Source of the DNA: Vitis vinifera
Lineage: Eukaryota > Streptophyta > Magnoliopsida > Vitales > Vitaceae
Length of the DNA: 64,000 bases
Direction: 5' to 3'
Assembly (NCBI RefSeq): GCF_030704535.1
Contig: NC_081821.1
Location: 1,689,001 to 1,753,000, forward strand
A program made the position numbers and the translations under genes. Shown here one piece after another: positions 47,691 through 63,050 of this stretch (positions within the stretch are counted from its first letter, which is position 1; each line of letters starts with the position of its first letter). The notes under the pieces were generated by a model, which had not been told where the DNA came from, made no database searches, and was given only the letters and a program-made list of their open reading frames with translations.

Positions 47691-49568
47691 ATTTTGATCG
47701 AGTAGTCTAAAATTCTGGTAGATATCTATCTGGGCTGCAGTTGTTGCATAAGTTTGAAATTATGATGAAATTACGATGAAATTTAGGCACCTAGAGCTTT
47801 CCTAAATTATGAACTTCAATATCAACTCTTAATGTGTTTTTCTCCATATCTTTAATCTCATGGGTTCTTTTTCTTTTAATTTTTAATTTTTTTTTCTTTT
47901 ATATGGGGTGATGAAATCCTCAAAGAGGCAGCAGTTCTCCCTCTGTTTTCTTTCTTTGTTGTGAAGTCAAAAAGTATTTTTTGAAAGCAAAATGCCATCT
48001 GTGTTATTGGTGAAGAAGGTCTTCTTAGGCGCTGAAGAGAAAATTTGAATACAACTTTTTTGGTTGAAGAATGGTTGTTTATGTTTTTGCTTATTGTTAG
48101 AATCCTTTCAAAAAGTTCTGAATATCACTTTGCATTAATAAAAAGATTGATTTTGTAGAATAATTTTCAAACCTTGTTGGGGATTGATTTTAGTGGGTGT
48201 ATGATAAATTTTAATGCTTAGTTTAATATTTAAATTAAAATATTAACCAAGGTAAATTTTTATATATTTCTTCTTAGATATTACAAGTATTTTATAATTA
48301 AAACATTAAGTAAATAAAATTATAAAAGTACATAATTAAAATTTTAAATTATTTTCTATATTATAATTAAAAATAAATAATTAAGTATCCTTTTAAGTAT
48401 ACGTTAACTCTCAATTTTAAAAAAATAGAAAAATAATACCAAATTTTATATTGGACATAAGAACTTCTAGAAACTTAGATTGAAAAAGTAATAATTTTAA
48501 AAGTTTTATTTATTTATTTAAATTGAGGTATTAAATTCTATATTATAAACATGTTATGATTAAAGTTAAATAATTAAGGATTGTTTGGTAATGGTCTTCA
48601 AAAATAATTTTTAAAATTTGTTTTCTAATTTTTATAAGACAAAAATTTGTATGAAAATCTAAAATGTTTTTAACTTATTTTTAATATTTTAAAAATATTT
48701 TTTTATATACAATGTTATATTTTTAATTATTTTACATGTTTGTATTATTATTTCATAAAATAATTTTTAAAAAATAAGTAAAAATAATAAAAAAATAATT
48801 AAAATATTTTCTTTAAATACTTCCTATTTTATATTCTTAAAAACATAAAATAAAAAATAATTTTTAATCGTGAAACATATTTTTTATATTTTTTATATTT
48901 CTCGAAAACAGTTTTCAAATGAGTCTAAGTATCCATTTGAATATGTCTTCTTTAAAAAAATTGAGGTATTAATTTTTTTTATTATATGAAAATTTTAAAT
49001 TTATGAAAGTAATTTTAAAAAACATGAGATAAATTTATGATTTATATATAAAATATTCAAAGTTTATATGGAAATTTATAGTTTTAAAAATAAAACAAAC
49101 AAATAATAATTAATTAGGATTTTAAAAGTTAAAATAAAATTAATTTGGAAATATTTTAAAAATAATATTTTTATAAATAATATTTTTATAAATTTAAGAT
49201 ATAAAAATAGTTAAAGAGATTAGAAATTAGAATACTATTAACGAGTTGTTTGTATTGATTTATATAAAATTACATTAATTTTCACTGTTTTTAACTTAAT
49301 ATGACATGAATCCGAGCACATGGGCCATTGCTACCCTAATTTCCATCTTCATCATGCCTTTACCTAAAAGGTCACATTTTCCATTTCCCACCAACCAAAC
49401 AGATACAAAAGGGTAAAATGGTCATTTCAAAAAGTAATCTGGTGAAGCCCCTGCTTGGGTTTGAAGCAGTGGAACCACCCCAGAACAACACCTACCTTTC
49501 ACGAAACCCAGAGAGCTCTCTCTACAAAATCACATTCTAGGGGGGGAAATACCCTAGGAAGATCGAGA
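47691..49568. other. NOP56-ADK4 intergenic region
   Basis: Starts with the NOP56 3' untranslated region and becomes very AT-rich. A repeat with ends GATTGTTTGGTAATGGTCTTC (about 48577) and GAAAACAGTTTTCAAATGAGTC (about 48925) looks like an old MITE. The last 200 bases are the adenylate kinase promoter and leader. No further gene is seen. Confidence 0.55.
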
Positions 49569-53709
<4,141 letters not shown>

Positions 53710-54617
53710 AAACGGGTTTTAGCTTTTGTTTATTTTTTTATAAATGGATTAATACCCCCTTTTGAACTCTGGGATTTTTGCTCATGTTTACACTGAGCTG
53801 TCACTGGATCCTCAGGTCTATCAGTCGTCTTCCATTGCTTCTCCCCTTAACTGCAAATTTCGGCTGCTGTTGGTTATTGTAACTGAGTTAATTCCAAATA
53901 AAATTTTACAGATGATGCACTTCCTTTTTTGGGTCACAAATTAGAATTTCAAAAAAGGATTCCAGGTGGTGTTGTTGCAGATAAACACTCTGCTCATTGT
54001 GTTTTGCTGCAGGAAGATGAAAGCCAAGGTTTTCAGCTTTGCTCTCTCTGATTTGGGTGGTGTCCTGCAGCTGTTTTAATTAAGACTGAGGATTACCTCT
54101 TTTATATTTTTATTGTTTCATTAATTTATTAAAGCAAATATGAATAAAAAACAAAGAGTAAAATTGAAATATCTTTAAAATAAGATTGAAGTTCTGCTCA
54201 TCTTTTATCATGGAAGAGAATAACGGTAAAATGTTCTAATAACTAATAAGACAAGACAATTCTCGTTGCTTAAAATATTTATTACTTTCCATTAAAAATC
54301 AGCATTTCCACTGATTCACTTCGTAATCCATTATTTGGTTGTATTTTAGGCAAAAATCTTTAGAAACAAAATTTTGTGAGAGAAGAATTTTATACATTTT
54401 AAAAAATATATATTTTTGGTAGAAAACAATTTTTCTTGACGCCTTTTTCACTTAATTTTTGTGGATTATTTTTAAAAATTAGAAATAAAACACTCTAATT
54501 AATTTTAAAATATATTTTTAAAAACAACTTTCAGATTCTTCATAGAACGCTGAAGGAGTCTCATTTTCAAATACAATTCGTTAGAACTTATAGAAACCAT
54601 AACCAAAATTACAAAAT
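53710..54617. other. ADK4 3' flank and spacer
   Basis: Contains the adenylate kinase 3' untranslated region and then AT-rich spacer up to the U5 snRNA 3' box. No open frame of interest. Confidence 0.55.
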
Positions 54618-54624
54618 TTGAACT
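54618..54624 (-). terminator. plant snRNA 3' box
   Basis: AGTTCAA on the minus strand, about 8-10 bases beyond the last stem of the U5 RNA. It matches the plant snRNA 3'-end formation element AGTNNAA. Confidence 0.75.
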
Positions 54625-54631
54625 ATTATAG

Positions 54632-54764
54632 TAGGGAGCTTCCTATTTAAAGGAAGACCCTCCAAAAATTGGCGTATGCCGCTGTTTGCGGCGAGCACAC
54701 GGTATTCTTTAGTAAAAGGCGAAAGAATAGTTCGCTCTGTGCCCACCGCGCGGCTGCGTGATTT
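54632..54764 (-). ncRNA. U5: U5 spliceosomal snRNA
   Basis: RNA component of the U5 snRNP, which holds exon ends together during splicing. On the minus strand the invariant loop 1, CGCCUUUUACU (54721-54711), is capped by a perfect 7-bp stem AUUCUUU/AAAGAAU. It is followed by internal loop 2 with CCGUGUGCUC, then the Sm site AAUUUUUGG (54670-54662) and a final stem-loop CUUCCU-UUAAAU-AGGAAG. The promoter is complete: upstream sequence element at 54826-54836, TATA at 54786-54792, 3' box at 54618-54624. The spacing of 33 bases between upstream element and TATA is the RNA polymerase II type. The 5' end is estimated from TATA distance and could be off by several bases; the 3' end likewise. Confidence 0.93.
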
Positions 54765-54785
54765 ATAACGATGTTCTGGTTGTCA

Positions 54786-54792
54786 TTATATA
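54786..54792 (-). promoter_or_regulatory. TATA box of the U5 gene
   Basis: TATATAA on the minus strand, about 25 bases before the inferred U5 start. Confidence 0.8.
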
Positions 54793-54825
54793 GTCACCCC
54801 TTCCCAAAACGTTTTTGTATCCACT

Positions 54826-54836
54826 CGATGTGGGAT
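54826..54836 (-). promoter_or_regulatory. upstream sequence element (USE) of the U5 gene
   Basis: ATCCCACATCG on the minus strand is a perfect match to the plant snRNA element RTCCCACATCG. Thirty-three bases separate it from the TATA box, the arrangement of RNA polymerase II snRNA genes (polymerase III ones are one helical turn closer). Confidence 0.92.
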
Positions 54837-56059
54837 GCGCAGAAAACACCACTAGAGCCCATGTGCCTCCCATATGCTTTAGGCAAATGAGATATATTGA
54901 CTTCACAAGAACGGCCCCACCGCCACTACCACTGTAGATCCCAAGCTGGGATCTCATCAGAGTAATTTCAACCATTTTGTGTTAGCTCACGATGGATCAA
55001 ATCAAAACATGTTTCTAAAGATGCCAAGAGGTTTGGATCAGGTTTATAAGCCTGATGACTGGGTCCTGAAGATGAATTGACCTGGTTGAGTAAATTTTTT
55101 AAGTAAGAAGTAATATTTTCTTGATTTTTATATTAGATTTTTTTTTAATTTAAAGTTATAAACTCTTTTAATAAATTTATTAAAATACATCAAACCTACA
55201 AAAATCTAATTGTTTCTCAGAAGCCAATCTAGACCGTCTTAACATGTTATTTACTTATAAAGACCGTGTAGATGAAATTTGTATTCTAACATGCTATCAT
55301 ATTAATATGATATTTTTTTATGGTTTATATGCAACATGGATGAATCACATTGAATCTTTGCTTAATTATAAAACCAAGTCGAACCATAATGAATAAAAGC
55401 TCGAAAAGGGAAACCACATGACGGTATTTTCCCTTCGACTTGGAGATAAGAGGCATTGATCTCTGAATCAGAGACTGGATAGAGCCTGAATGAGCCGCTT
55501 GCAATTCAAAGTACCAAGCCTGTAGCTTTTAGAGTATGACCAGACTACCGCGAGAGGTTGGTCATAGTTTAAAATGGTGTAGAGCGCACCCAACCAAGGC
55601 ACAAAAGTCTCTTATAGCTCAGGTGTATGGCGCAACACAAAGCGCAGGCTTGAAGGAAGTAAAACTTAATCTAGAAGATACGGGTTTGGTTTTGTTCAAA
55701 TATCATCAAGATAATTGTAAACAATATGCTCCCAGAGTATCGATAATAAGTTCAAATCCACCTACATTATTGGTCTAAATCCTAACCTGAATCTCACAGT
55801 TAAAGCTTGAAACCGAAGTTCATAAGATTAAATTCGGTTAACCGATTCACCAAGATCTGATCTTTCATTTCAACATCCCAGTTAACAGCATATAAACCAC
55901 ATAAATTAGGGTTTGAAAGTTGCAGCAAGTTGGGGGAAAGCTAAACATCATTCAGAACAGCACTTTAGGCACAGTGATAAGTCTTCATAGCCAGAACTCA
56001 AACAGGCATCTGTTGAAACTATTAAGCATCAAATTCTGTAAAGAAGATACGGTGGAGAC
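54837..56059. other. spacer between U5 and aspartyl aminopeptidase
   Basis: AT-rich in the first half; more balanced from 55380 to 55800, where an open frame of 80 codons (55536-55778) has no recognisable family. Single A-box-like and B-box-like words occur at about 55614 and 55748, but too far apart for a tRNA. From about 55850 it is the probable 3' untranslated region of the minus-strand peptidase gene. Confidence 0.45.
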
Positions 56060-59000
56060 CTAGATGTCCACGGTAATCTTAGCATCAAGGCAAGAGAACT
56101 CTTGGAAATAGGCCCTGAAATGCTCGTACGAATGCTTCACATCATCAACTGCGCTCATTTCTCTTATGCTGTGCATTGATAACTGTGGGGCACCAACATC
56201 AACAGTGCGAATCCCCACACCGCTTGCAAGGATGGGACCAATGGTTGAACCACAAGGCATGTCATTGCGGACCACAAAATCCTGAAATCACAGAAATGTA
56301 TCTGAAACAATCAATGGTTTTATACCACCACTTCTGATACTACACTCAAAATTTTCCCGTCAAACTAACAGAAAGAGTGAAGAGTGAAGGGTTCTTTCTT
56401 GTTAATTCTCATTTCTTTTTCTTTCCTCCTTCCCCCAACACCCCTCATGAGAAAAAACTGCCTAAAAGAGAAAATATACAGCTTGGGTCTAAACAGTGGT
56501 GATATTTATAATTGTGAATCTGTGATGGCAGAATCAAGAATCAAAATGCTGAAGTAATACTCTACACCACATGCAAATGAAATATCATATTTTGTTTTGT
56601 TTCTTAGCACTTATAATAAGCATAGTTCATTTTAGCTACTGATCAAGTTATTTTGTTTCTTATCAATTTATTTTAGCCACCAATCCCGCCTTGTTCTTTT
56701 CTTTATTCATTTGTTGTTCCTCACTTTGAGAACGTCATTGATGAAGCCCTGGTTTCAAATGTTACACAAAACAAAATGAAATGATTCTGTCTATATGAGA
56801 CCTCTGAACCCAGCTGTATAAATTCAGAATCTAGGATTGTTTGCAACCACAAGATTTTTAGCAGGCAGAAAGTTGACCTGGACTGGAAGGTTGTGCTTTG
56901 CAGCTATTTCCTTGAATATGAAAGAAGTGACTGCATTGGTTGCATAGCGTTGATTTGCATTGTGCTTGATGACAAGTCCTCCATGCAACTTGGGTTGATG
57001 ATTTTCATCATGTTTGTCCTGAGAAGGAATTCCATATCATGAAATGAGTTAAATCAAAGGATGTCCACAGACAAAACACAGGATAGAGGATTTAGCATAC
57101 CATGTAATTAGGGTGGAGGGCATGTGCCATGTCAGCAGATACAAGGAAACTCCTCTGAATTGCTATCTGAAGCAGCTGAATAGCATTCAAAACAATTCAA
57201 ATAAATAAGGCTTCCAGAAATATGAAAACACAAACAAAGGGAGGATTTTTCTTATTTATGTGCATAAAGTGGGCAATCCAAGAGTCCACTTGACAGCCAT
57301 TGTCCAAGAGAAAGGGCAAAAGACAACCATGATTCTTTCATCCTGGGTGCCAGAAAAAAAACAATTTAGATTTGTCAGTTATCCACTGGCTGTGGATTTC
57401 ATTCCTTCCACCCAAAACTTGGTTTCCATCTCCTAACTCTAAAGCATGAAAAAAGGAAAACATTCCCATATTCATATGGCTGGCAACTTTTAGCTTGTTA
57501 GGACACTTCTGTTCTGAAACAGAAAGTGCAACAGAGAATTGAAAACTGACATTTTATCTTGAAGTTGAATAATCACAGCTAATGTTCTCATTATCAGTTT
57601 TTTCCAAGTCCTGTACACAGTTCTAAAGAAGAGCTGTCACATCTTGTTGGACACCATATCAGGCAAATTGCTTCTACGATAATCTTAGACATATGCTACA
57701 CATGCCTTGGACAAGTTCAGATTTTGAATTATTTTTTACACTAGAAATGGCTGATATGGATAACAGATGTGGTAGATTCATCGAATATAGTCACTACCTT
57801 AGAATCAGAGGTGAAGGAGTTAGTTATTTGTGATAATGCATCAAACATGACAGGAGAGCCAGCTCCTTGTGCTGAATTAGATCCAATCTCCTCATGATCA
57901 AACAATGCCACCATTCTAACACCAGTTTCCTCCTCAAGAGTACTTTCAGAAGCTGTTGCATCTATCATTGCCTGAGAAAATCCAAAAAGTAACAAATGAG
58001 AACTAATTGCCATGAGTTCAAATGGCAAGAGGGGGTGAAGTTTTCTTTCCCTAAGACAAAAAACATGCGAGAGTGGTAGTGGTGAAATATATTTGATAAT
58101 AGCTGGCATTTCACATTACCAGAACATGCAGCAAGCTGCGAGGATCTGTTAAGATTAACCCAAATACTTAAGAGAAATTAAATTTTACTTCTTGGGCATA
58201 AAAGATAACTCATCATAAAGTTGCTCAATAAAAAGGCTCTAGTTTTCTCAATATTTATGAATGAGGAAAAATTTATACATTCATAAAAATTTGAATGCTT
58301 GGCATGGCTAAATAAGATTCTACCCCAAAACCAGACATGCAAGTGAGAAAAACTCAATCTTTAATTTATCATACAGGCAACCAGAGTAATTGCAAATTAA
58401 AAAGATTAAAGACAAAACATTTTGACTAGGAAGGAGACAGAGATATGATACAATAATAGTCTTACCACACAAACATGAGCAAACCAACTAACTCCCCTCA
58501 ACACCCCCACATTAAAAAAATACATTAGAAACAAGCATTCCATATAGACACTGTAAGGAACATCGCAGAGTTGGATAAACTGAAATGACAAAAAGATACC
58601 TAGCTAATTTCTAATGACGAAAGGAAGCTTATATGGGTCATACCTTTAGAGAGCAAAATGACATGCAGAGGTTATCAAGCCTTCCCGAGAAAATGAATTC
58701 TTTCATGGCACCAGCAACTGTACTTGGTTGAGTGTCACATGCTTGTAACTCAAAATCACATATGTCATCTGGTTCACAGCCAAGCCGAGTTGCAAGCAGC
58801 TAGCAGAAAGAGAGAAAATGGAAAAATCACCAAGAGGGCATATTGGAAAAAATGGAAACTTTTCGACCTAAGTTCACTTATAAGAGAAGCAATTGTTAGT
58901 TGTCATTAATTCCTACAAACTCATTCATATGATCTGATTCTTCTAAATTTTTGGTCCAAAAGTATTAACATACAAAAGAAAAACAACCAAGAAGGAAAAA

Positions 59001-59213
59001 GGATCCTTGGTTGCAAGCTTTCCTAACCTGTAGGAGAAGTGAGTGATGCCTTGAGTTATCAGTCTTTGTTCTTTCATTTGACTTTTTCTCATCAGCTCCA
59101 CTCTTAACAGGACCATTTTCAGAAACCACTTTATTGAGCTCAGCCTGCCAAAAGATGTAGAAAAGCAAAATTGCATCAACATAGAGATATGCACAATCAT
59201 TTTTCTTTATCTA

Positions 59214-59249
<36 letters not shown>

Positions 59250-61785
59250 TATATGCATGCATGCATGTATGTATATCTCAATATTAGCTTCAGTTATTCC
59301 TATTTCAATAATTGAAGTTTGTGCTCAACAGCTATCTATGGTATAAAAGAATTTTCCACCTTCTACAAATCAATAACTTAAAGAATCAAGAGCCTGTTTG
59401 GGAGTGATTTTGAGATGGGGTGGGAGTGATTTTGAGTGATTTTCTAAATCACTTGTAAAAATCTAGAAAATCACTTGAAGTGATTCTTGGACAATCACTT
59501 GGTAAGTGATTCTTCCAAAAATCTCTTCTTATTATCTAATATATTACCAAAAACACCATCAGAGAACCTTTTTAGTTTATATCCAAATGCTAAGTGATTT
59601 TCCTTAAAAGTGTTTCCAATAGAAGCATTACTAATAAAAGCTCTACAGACTGAAAGCACTTTAATTAGAATCACTCCCAAATGGGCTCTAAACCATCTAT
59701 TTGCACCACATACATATGATGTTATCATGGTTTCACATCTTAAATAGCATTCTTAAAGATAAACTAACTTTGTCCAGTCATGCATGATTCATAAGAGTTT
59801 GATCCTTATTTTATTTACTTTATTAACATCTTTAGGAAATTGGAAGTCACTATAAAATTCACTTTCATGGGCCAGAATATAGTTGTAAAGCAGTGACCAC
59901 TACACATATAAATGGACATAGCCTTAATGCACATTGCACATGATTCCAAAATTACCTTGATTTCCGTTGCCAAGATGGGAACGAGATGACTATGTGCGTT
60001 CACTTTGAATCCATCATTAACACCCCTGTACACAAGATGTAAAAGTATATATCACTAAGTATCAAGTCCAGCTAAAGGTGAGCAGAAACAATTACAAACA
60101 TAATCAAATAAAGCAAGTGTATTTACAAATATCAATTCAGAACATCAATCTGAAGCATAAACATTGAATAGTCCAAAAAGTAATATAGCAAATCCACTCA
60201 ATGAAGTGAACCTGTCTAAGTGAATTGCTAGGTTAGGGATTCGCATTATGGGTTCCTCAATCCTGACAAGCTTATGAGAGAAGGCATCTTTCCCTTCTCT
60301 TATTATCACCCGTCCAGCAACAGTTAAGTCACGATCAAACCATGTATGCCATAAACCCCCTCCATAAGTTTGGACACCAACCTCCAAATACCCACCTTTA
60401 GTTACCTGACCAACCCATCAAAATTCCAAAAAAAATTTCAAGTCTCCACAAAGAATGCAATTTAAGTAAAGCAGCAACAGTTCAATATACTATTTAAGAT
60501 TATAGCATCATAAATGTTGAATTACCTTTGAAATGGGCTTTAATTTCAGACAAGGACTATCAGTATGTGCACCAACAATACAGAATCCGTTTCCAGGGAC
60601 ATACCTAGGAATAATACAACATCAATAGGAAAAAGGATCAAAATAATAACAAAAACAAATAATGCCAAACTTATAGTCTTATGAATGTCTATCTTTACAT
60701 GACAACAGTAGATCATGCCAAAAGGATATCCTCAATTGGTTAATAAGAAAACAACAAAATTTGTCTCTGTGCTCTGTTTATCTTTTGAGTAACTCAAAAA
60801 CATATATCAGCTAACCATTTAACTGTGTTAAGCCCCAAAAAATGAAATAGTTTTCTAAGCTCAGTTGCATTAATGTTTTTATTTGATATTTTAAACTTCA
60901 ATTTTTTATTTTTCTCCTCTTATCCTATGGTTTCACAACATTTAAATTCAAAAGATAATATCTTTTCTTTTGCTACATTTTCCTGGTAACCAACCACAGC
61001 CTGAATTGATATCTATTAATAGACTAAACGGCTCAACAGTAATTAAAGAACACCCAAATCTATGAACCATTACATACTTTTTTCCAATTGCAAAAGCAAC
61101 AATGGTAGAGTAATTCCTTGTGAAGAAATATCTCTTTCCTGCCTCCAGATTCCAATTATCTCTCTCTGAAACTTGCACGAATCCTGACTCCTTCAAAAGC
61201 TTCTTGGCCTCATCTAGTGAGAGAAAAAACTTAAGCATCAGCAAAAACAATGTTGAAATTGAAAACAAAACCTTACCCATCCCTTTAGTTGCCGAGACAA
61301 AGGAAACAGAAACTCGAATTGAATCACATACTTTCCCTGGTTTTGGTCCCAAACATAAAAAACATCAACTAAATAAATTGAGCCTCTCTTTTCCAAAGAA
61401 CCACAATCAGAACTCTTCGGTTTGGTCCCTCGGAAATTTCAGGAAAAAATAAAGAGAAAAGAAAAAAGACATTTCTAATCTTGAAAATTTTCGTCGTTTG
61501 GAACGAGCTCAACCAAGCCTAATAAAACAACTTGGCTTGGTATTGTTAGGTCAAATTTTCCGTCTTATGATTCAAATTTTCATTTTGTATTGCTTTTCTA
61601 CCTTAAATCTATAAAACGAAAACTGAAATTTCTGGTCTTCACAATTTTCTCGGGAACCAAACGGAGATGGAAAATGGCAGAGAGAAGTTACCAACTGCGT
61701 GGAACGCTGTAGGCGAAGAGTTCAAGAAGTTGATTAGATCAGAAACAACGTCGTTTCCTTCAATCTGCTGTTCTTCTTTAGCCAT
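56060..61785 (-). CDS. aspartyl aminopeptidase, M18 family
   Basis: Metallopeptidase that removes N-terminal Asp and Glu; forms large oligomers, usually cytosolic or vacuolar. Exons: 61785-61692, 61213-61078, 60604-60526, 60405-60212, 60025-59956, 59144-59028, 58799-58644, 57971-57798, 57175-57101, 57018-56878, 56281-56060; 1458 nt, 485 residues, normal for the family. The two-metal site is visible: His90 in [11 protein letters not shown], Glu309-Glu310 in FDHEEIGS, Asp355 in [10 protein letters not shown], and His449 in LSMHSIREM, with [11 protein letters not shown] (418-428) alongside. The start [10 protein letters not shown] at 61785 is preceded in frame by another possible ATG two codons upstream on the same strand. 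No signal or transit peptide is seen. A stretch at residues 192-230 rich in Lys, Glu and Ser is less conserved. Intron 5 holds a GTAT microsatellite and a MITE. Confidence 0.95.
59212..59278. repeat. compound TA / GTAT / GCAT microsatellite
   Basis: TATATATATATATG, then about seven GTAT units, then a few GCAT and GTAT units. It lies in intron 5 of the aspartyl aminopeptidase gene and is likely to vary between individuals. Confidence 0.9.
59389..59689. mobile_element. MITE in aspartyl aminopeptidase intron 5
   Basis: Left end AGAGCCTGTTTGGGAGTGATT; right end, reverse-complemented, AGAGCCCATTTGGGAGTGATT, an inverted repeat of about 22 bp with two or three mismatches. The 301-bp element is non-coding; I could not settle the target duplication. 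Confidence 0.7.
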
Positions 61786-62398
61786 GGCTGCGGTCGATTG
61801 CTTCGAGCCTTCAATAAATATGGAAGTGTCGTACGAGTTTGGAGCGAATGCTTACAAGCGGAACAAATGTTAAAACGCAACGTTTTACTCCCCGGAGAAA
61901 CAGAAAGAGAGAAAAGATGCGTTGCGTTCTGACACGGGAATAAAAGTATAAAACATAGACTGTATCTGTACTTTCGAAAAAATAAACGGAAAAAAATCAA
62001 TTCAAAATGGGGAACCTAGTTGGAAGAAACGGAGAAACCAAAACGCTGCGTTTTAGTGGAAGGCCAAATGAATCATTCTATCACACTAGTCATTCAGTTC
62101 TGCAACTACCAAGCCAGGTCTTTTTCCTTCGTCAATTCCACCGTTGAATTCAACTATTAGGGTTTCATTCTTGCGAATTGCTCAATGTAGAGACGTCGAA
62201 CATAGATGATTCTAAATATTGATTTCCCTTGGTTAGTTGATACAGTAGTCAGTATCTTAATTCGTTATATTATGTGAGTTCTCATATAAAAATTGCTAAT
62301 TACCATTAACTTAATTCATGAATTTTTCGGGTTTTTGAATCTTCTCTGTCTTCATCATCAACAGAATAACGCGTTGATTACAAAGAGGGAGGGTCAAG
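61786..62398. promoter_or_regulatory. divergent upstream region: peptidase and MAK11-like relic
   Basis: Holds two copies of the palindrome, AAAACGCAACGTTTT at 61872-61886 and AAACGCTGCGTTTT at 62041-62054, both upstream of the minus-strand peptidase. A reverse telo-box TTAGGGTTT at 62157-62165 lies upstream of the plus-strand relic. Confidence 0.6.
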
Positions 62399-62766
62399 AT
62401 GAGCATTGTAGCAGGATCATATGAGAAATTCATATGGGAATTCAAACTCAAAAACCTGAAAAAGTCCCAAACCCTAACCTCTAATCCCGCTCTTGTCTTA
62501 TCCCTCCCACCTCTCTTCCATCCAGTCTGTTGTTGTGACTGGCCCCGTCGCGGCCTCCGGCGGCACTGATGACTCCGTCAAGATCTATGACCCAACCTCG
62601 TGCCCGAGATCGGAACCATAACTGATCATTCTAACACTATCACCTCCCTCTCATTTCCCCGCAAGCTCCTATCGGCCCCCAATGACTGCTCCATCGACAT
62701 CTACGACGTTGACCCCTTCATCCACCTCACAATCATCGCCTCATCATATGAAATCATTGTGTTGTA
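62399..62766 (+). pseudogene. truncated PAK1IP1/MAK11-like WD40 gene copy
   Basis: The start MSIVAGSYEKFIWEFKLKNL at 62399 matches the N-terminus of plant p21-activated kinase-interacting protein 1-like (MAK11) proteins, WD40 factors for 60S ribosome assembly. The first frame runs to about 62525; similarity continues in a second frame with SVVVTGPVAASGGTDDSVKI (about 62526-62600) and a third with EIGTITDHSNTITSLSFPRK. At least two frameshifts therefore interrupt it. Similarity stops near 62750, only about the first 120 residues of a protein of some 300 or more. There is no introduced poly(A) tail, and a telo-box remains upstream, so this looks like a truncated segmental copy and not a retrocopy. 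Confidence 0.7.
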
Positions 62767-63050
62767 AGTTTGCTTGTCAACCTGGGTCAGCTCAACTATT
62801 TGGTTGTATGTCACAATCGCCCCATTGAACCATGACATTTTTTTTCTACACTTCTATATCAATAATTATTAGCAGAAATAGAGAATACATTGAGAAAACC
62901 TTAAAAATTGATATTATTTCAATATATCCTTTAGTACTACATGAAAAAAATCAGAAGAGATGTTTGTGCATATACTTCAATTCAAGGTAGCTGTCAACCC
63001 CTTAGCCACTTGGAATTTAATTTATATTTATTTAATATTCCGTTATGTCT
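62767..63050. other. spacer
   Basis: AT-rich DNA without recognisable content; the MAK11-like similarity has ended. Confidence 0.4.

Noticed and set aside
55612-55758. A-box-like TAGCTCAGGTGTATGG and B-box-like GTTCAAATCC, considered as a tRNA or SINE
   Set aside because: About 130 bp apart and no cloverleaf could be drawn; no poly(A) or target duplication for a SINE.
55536-55778. 80-codon frame with WCRAHPTKAQKSL
   Set aside because: No recognised family and no neighbouring exon; may be chance in a balanced-composition stretch.
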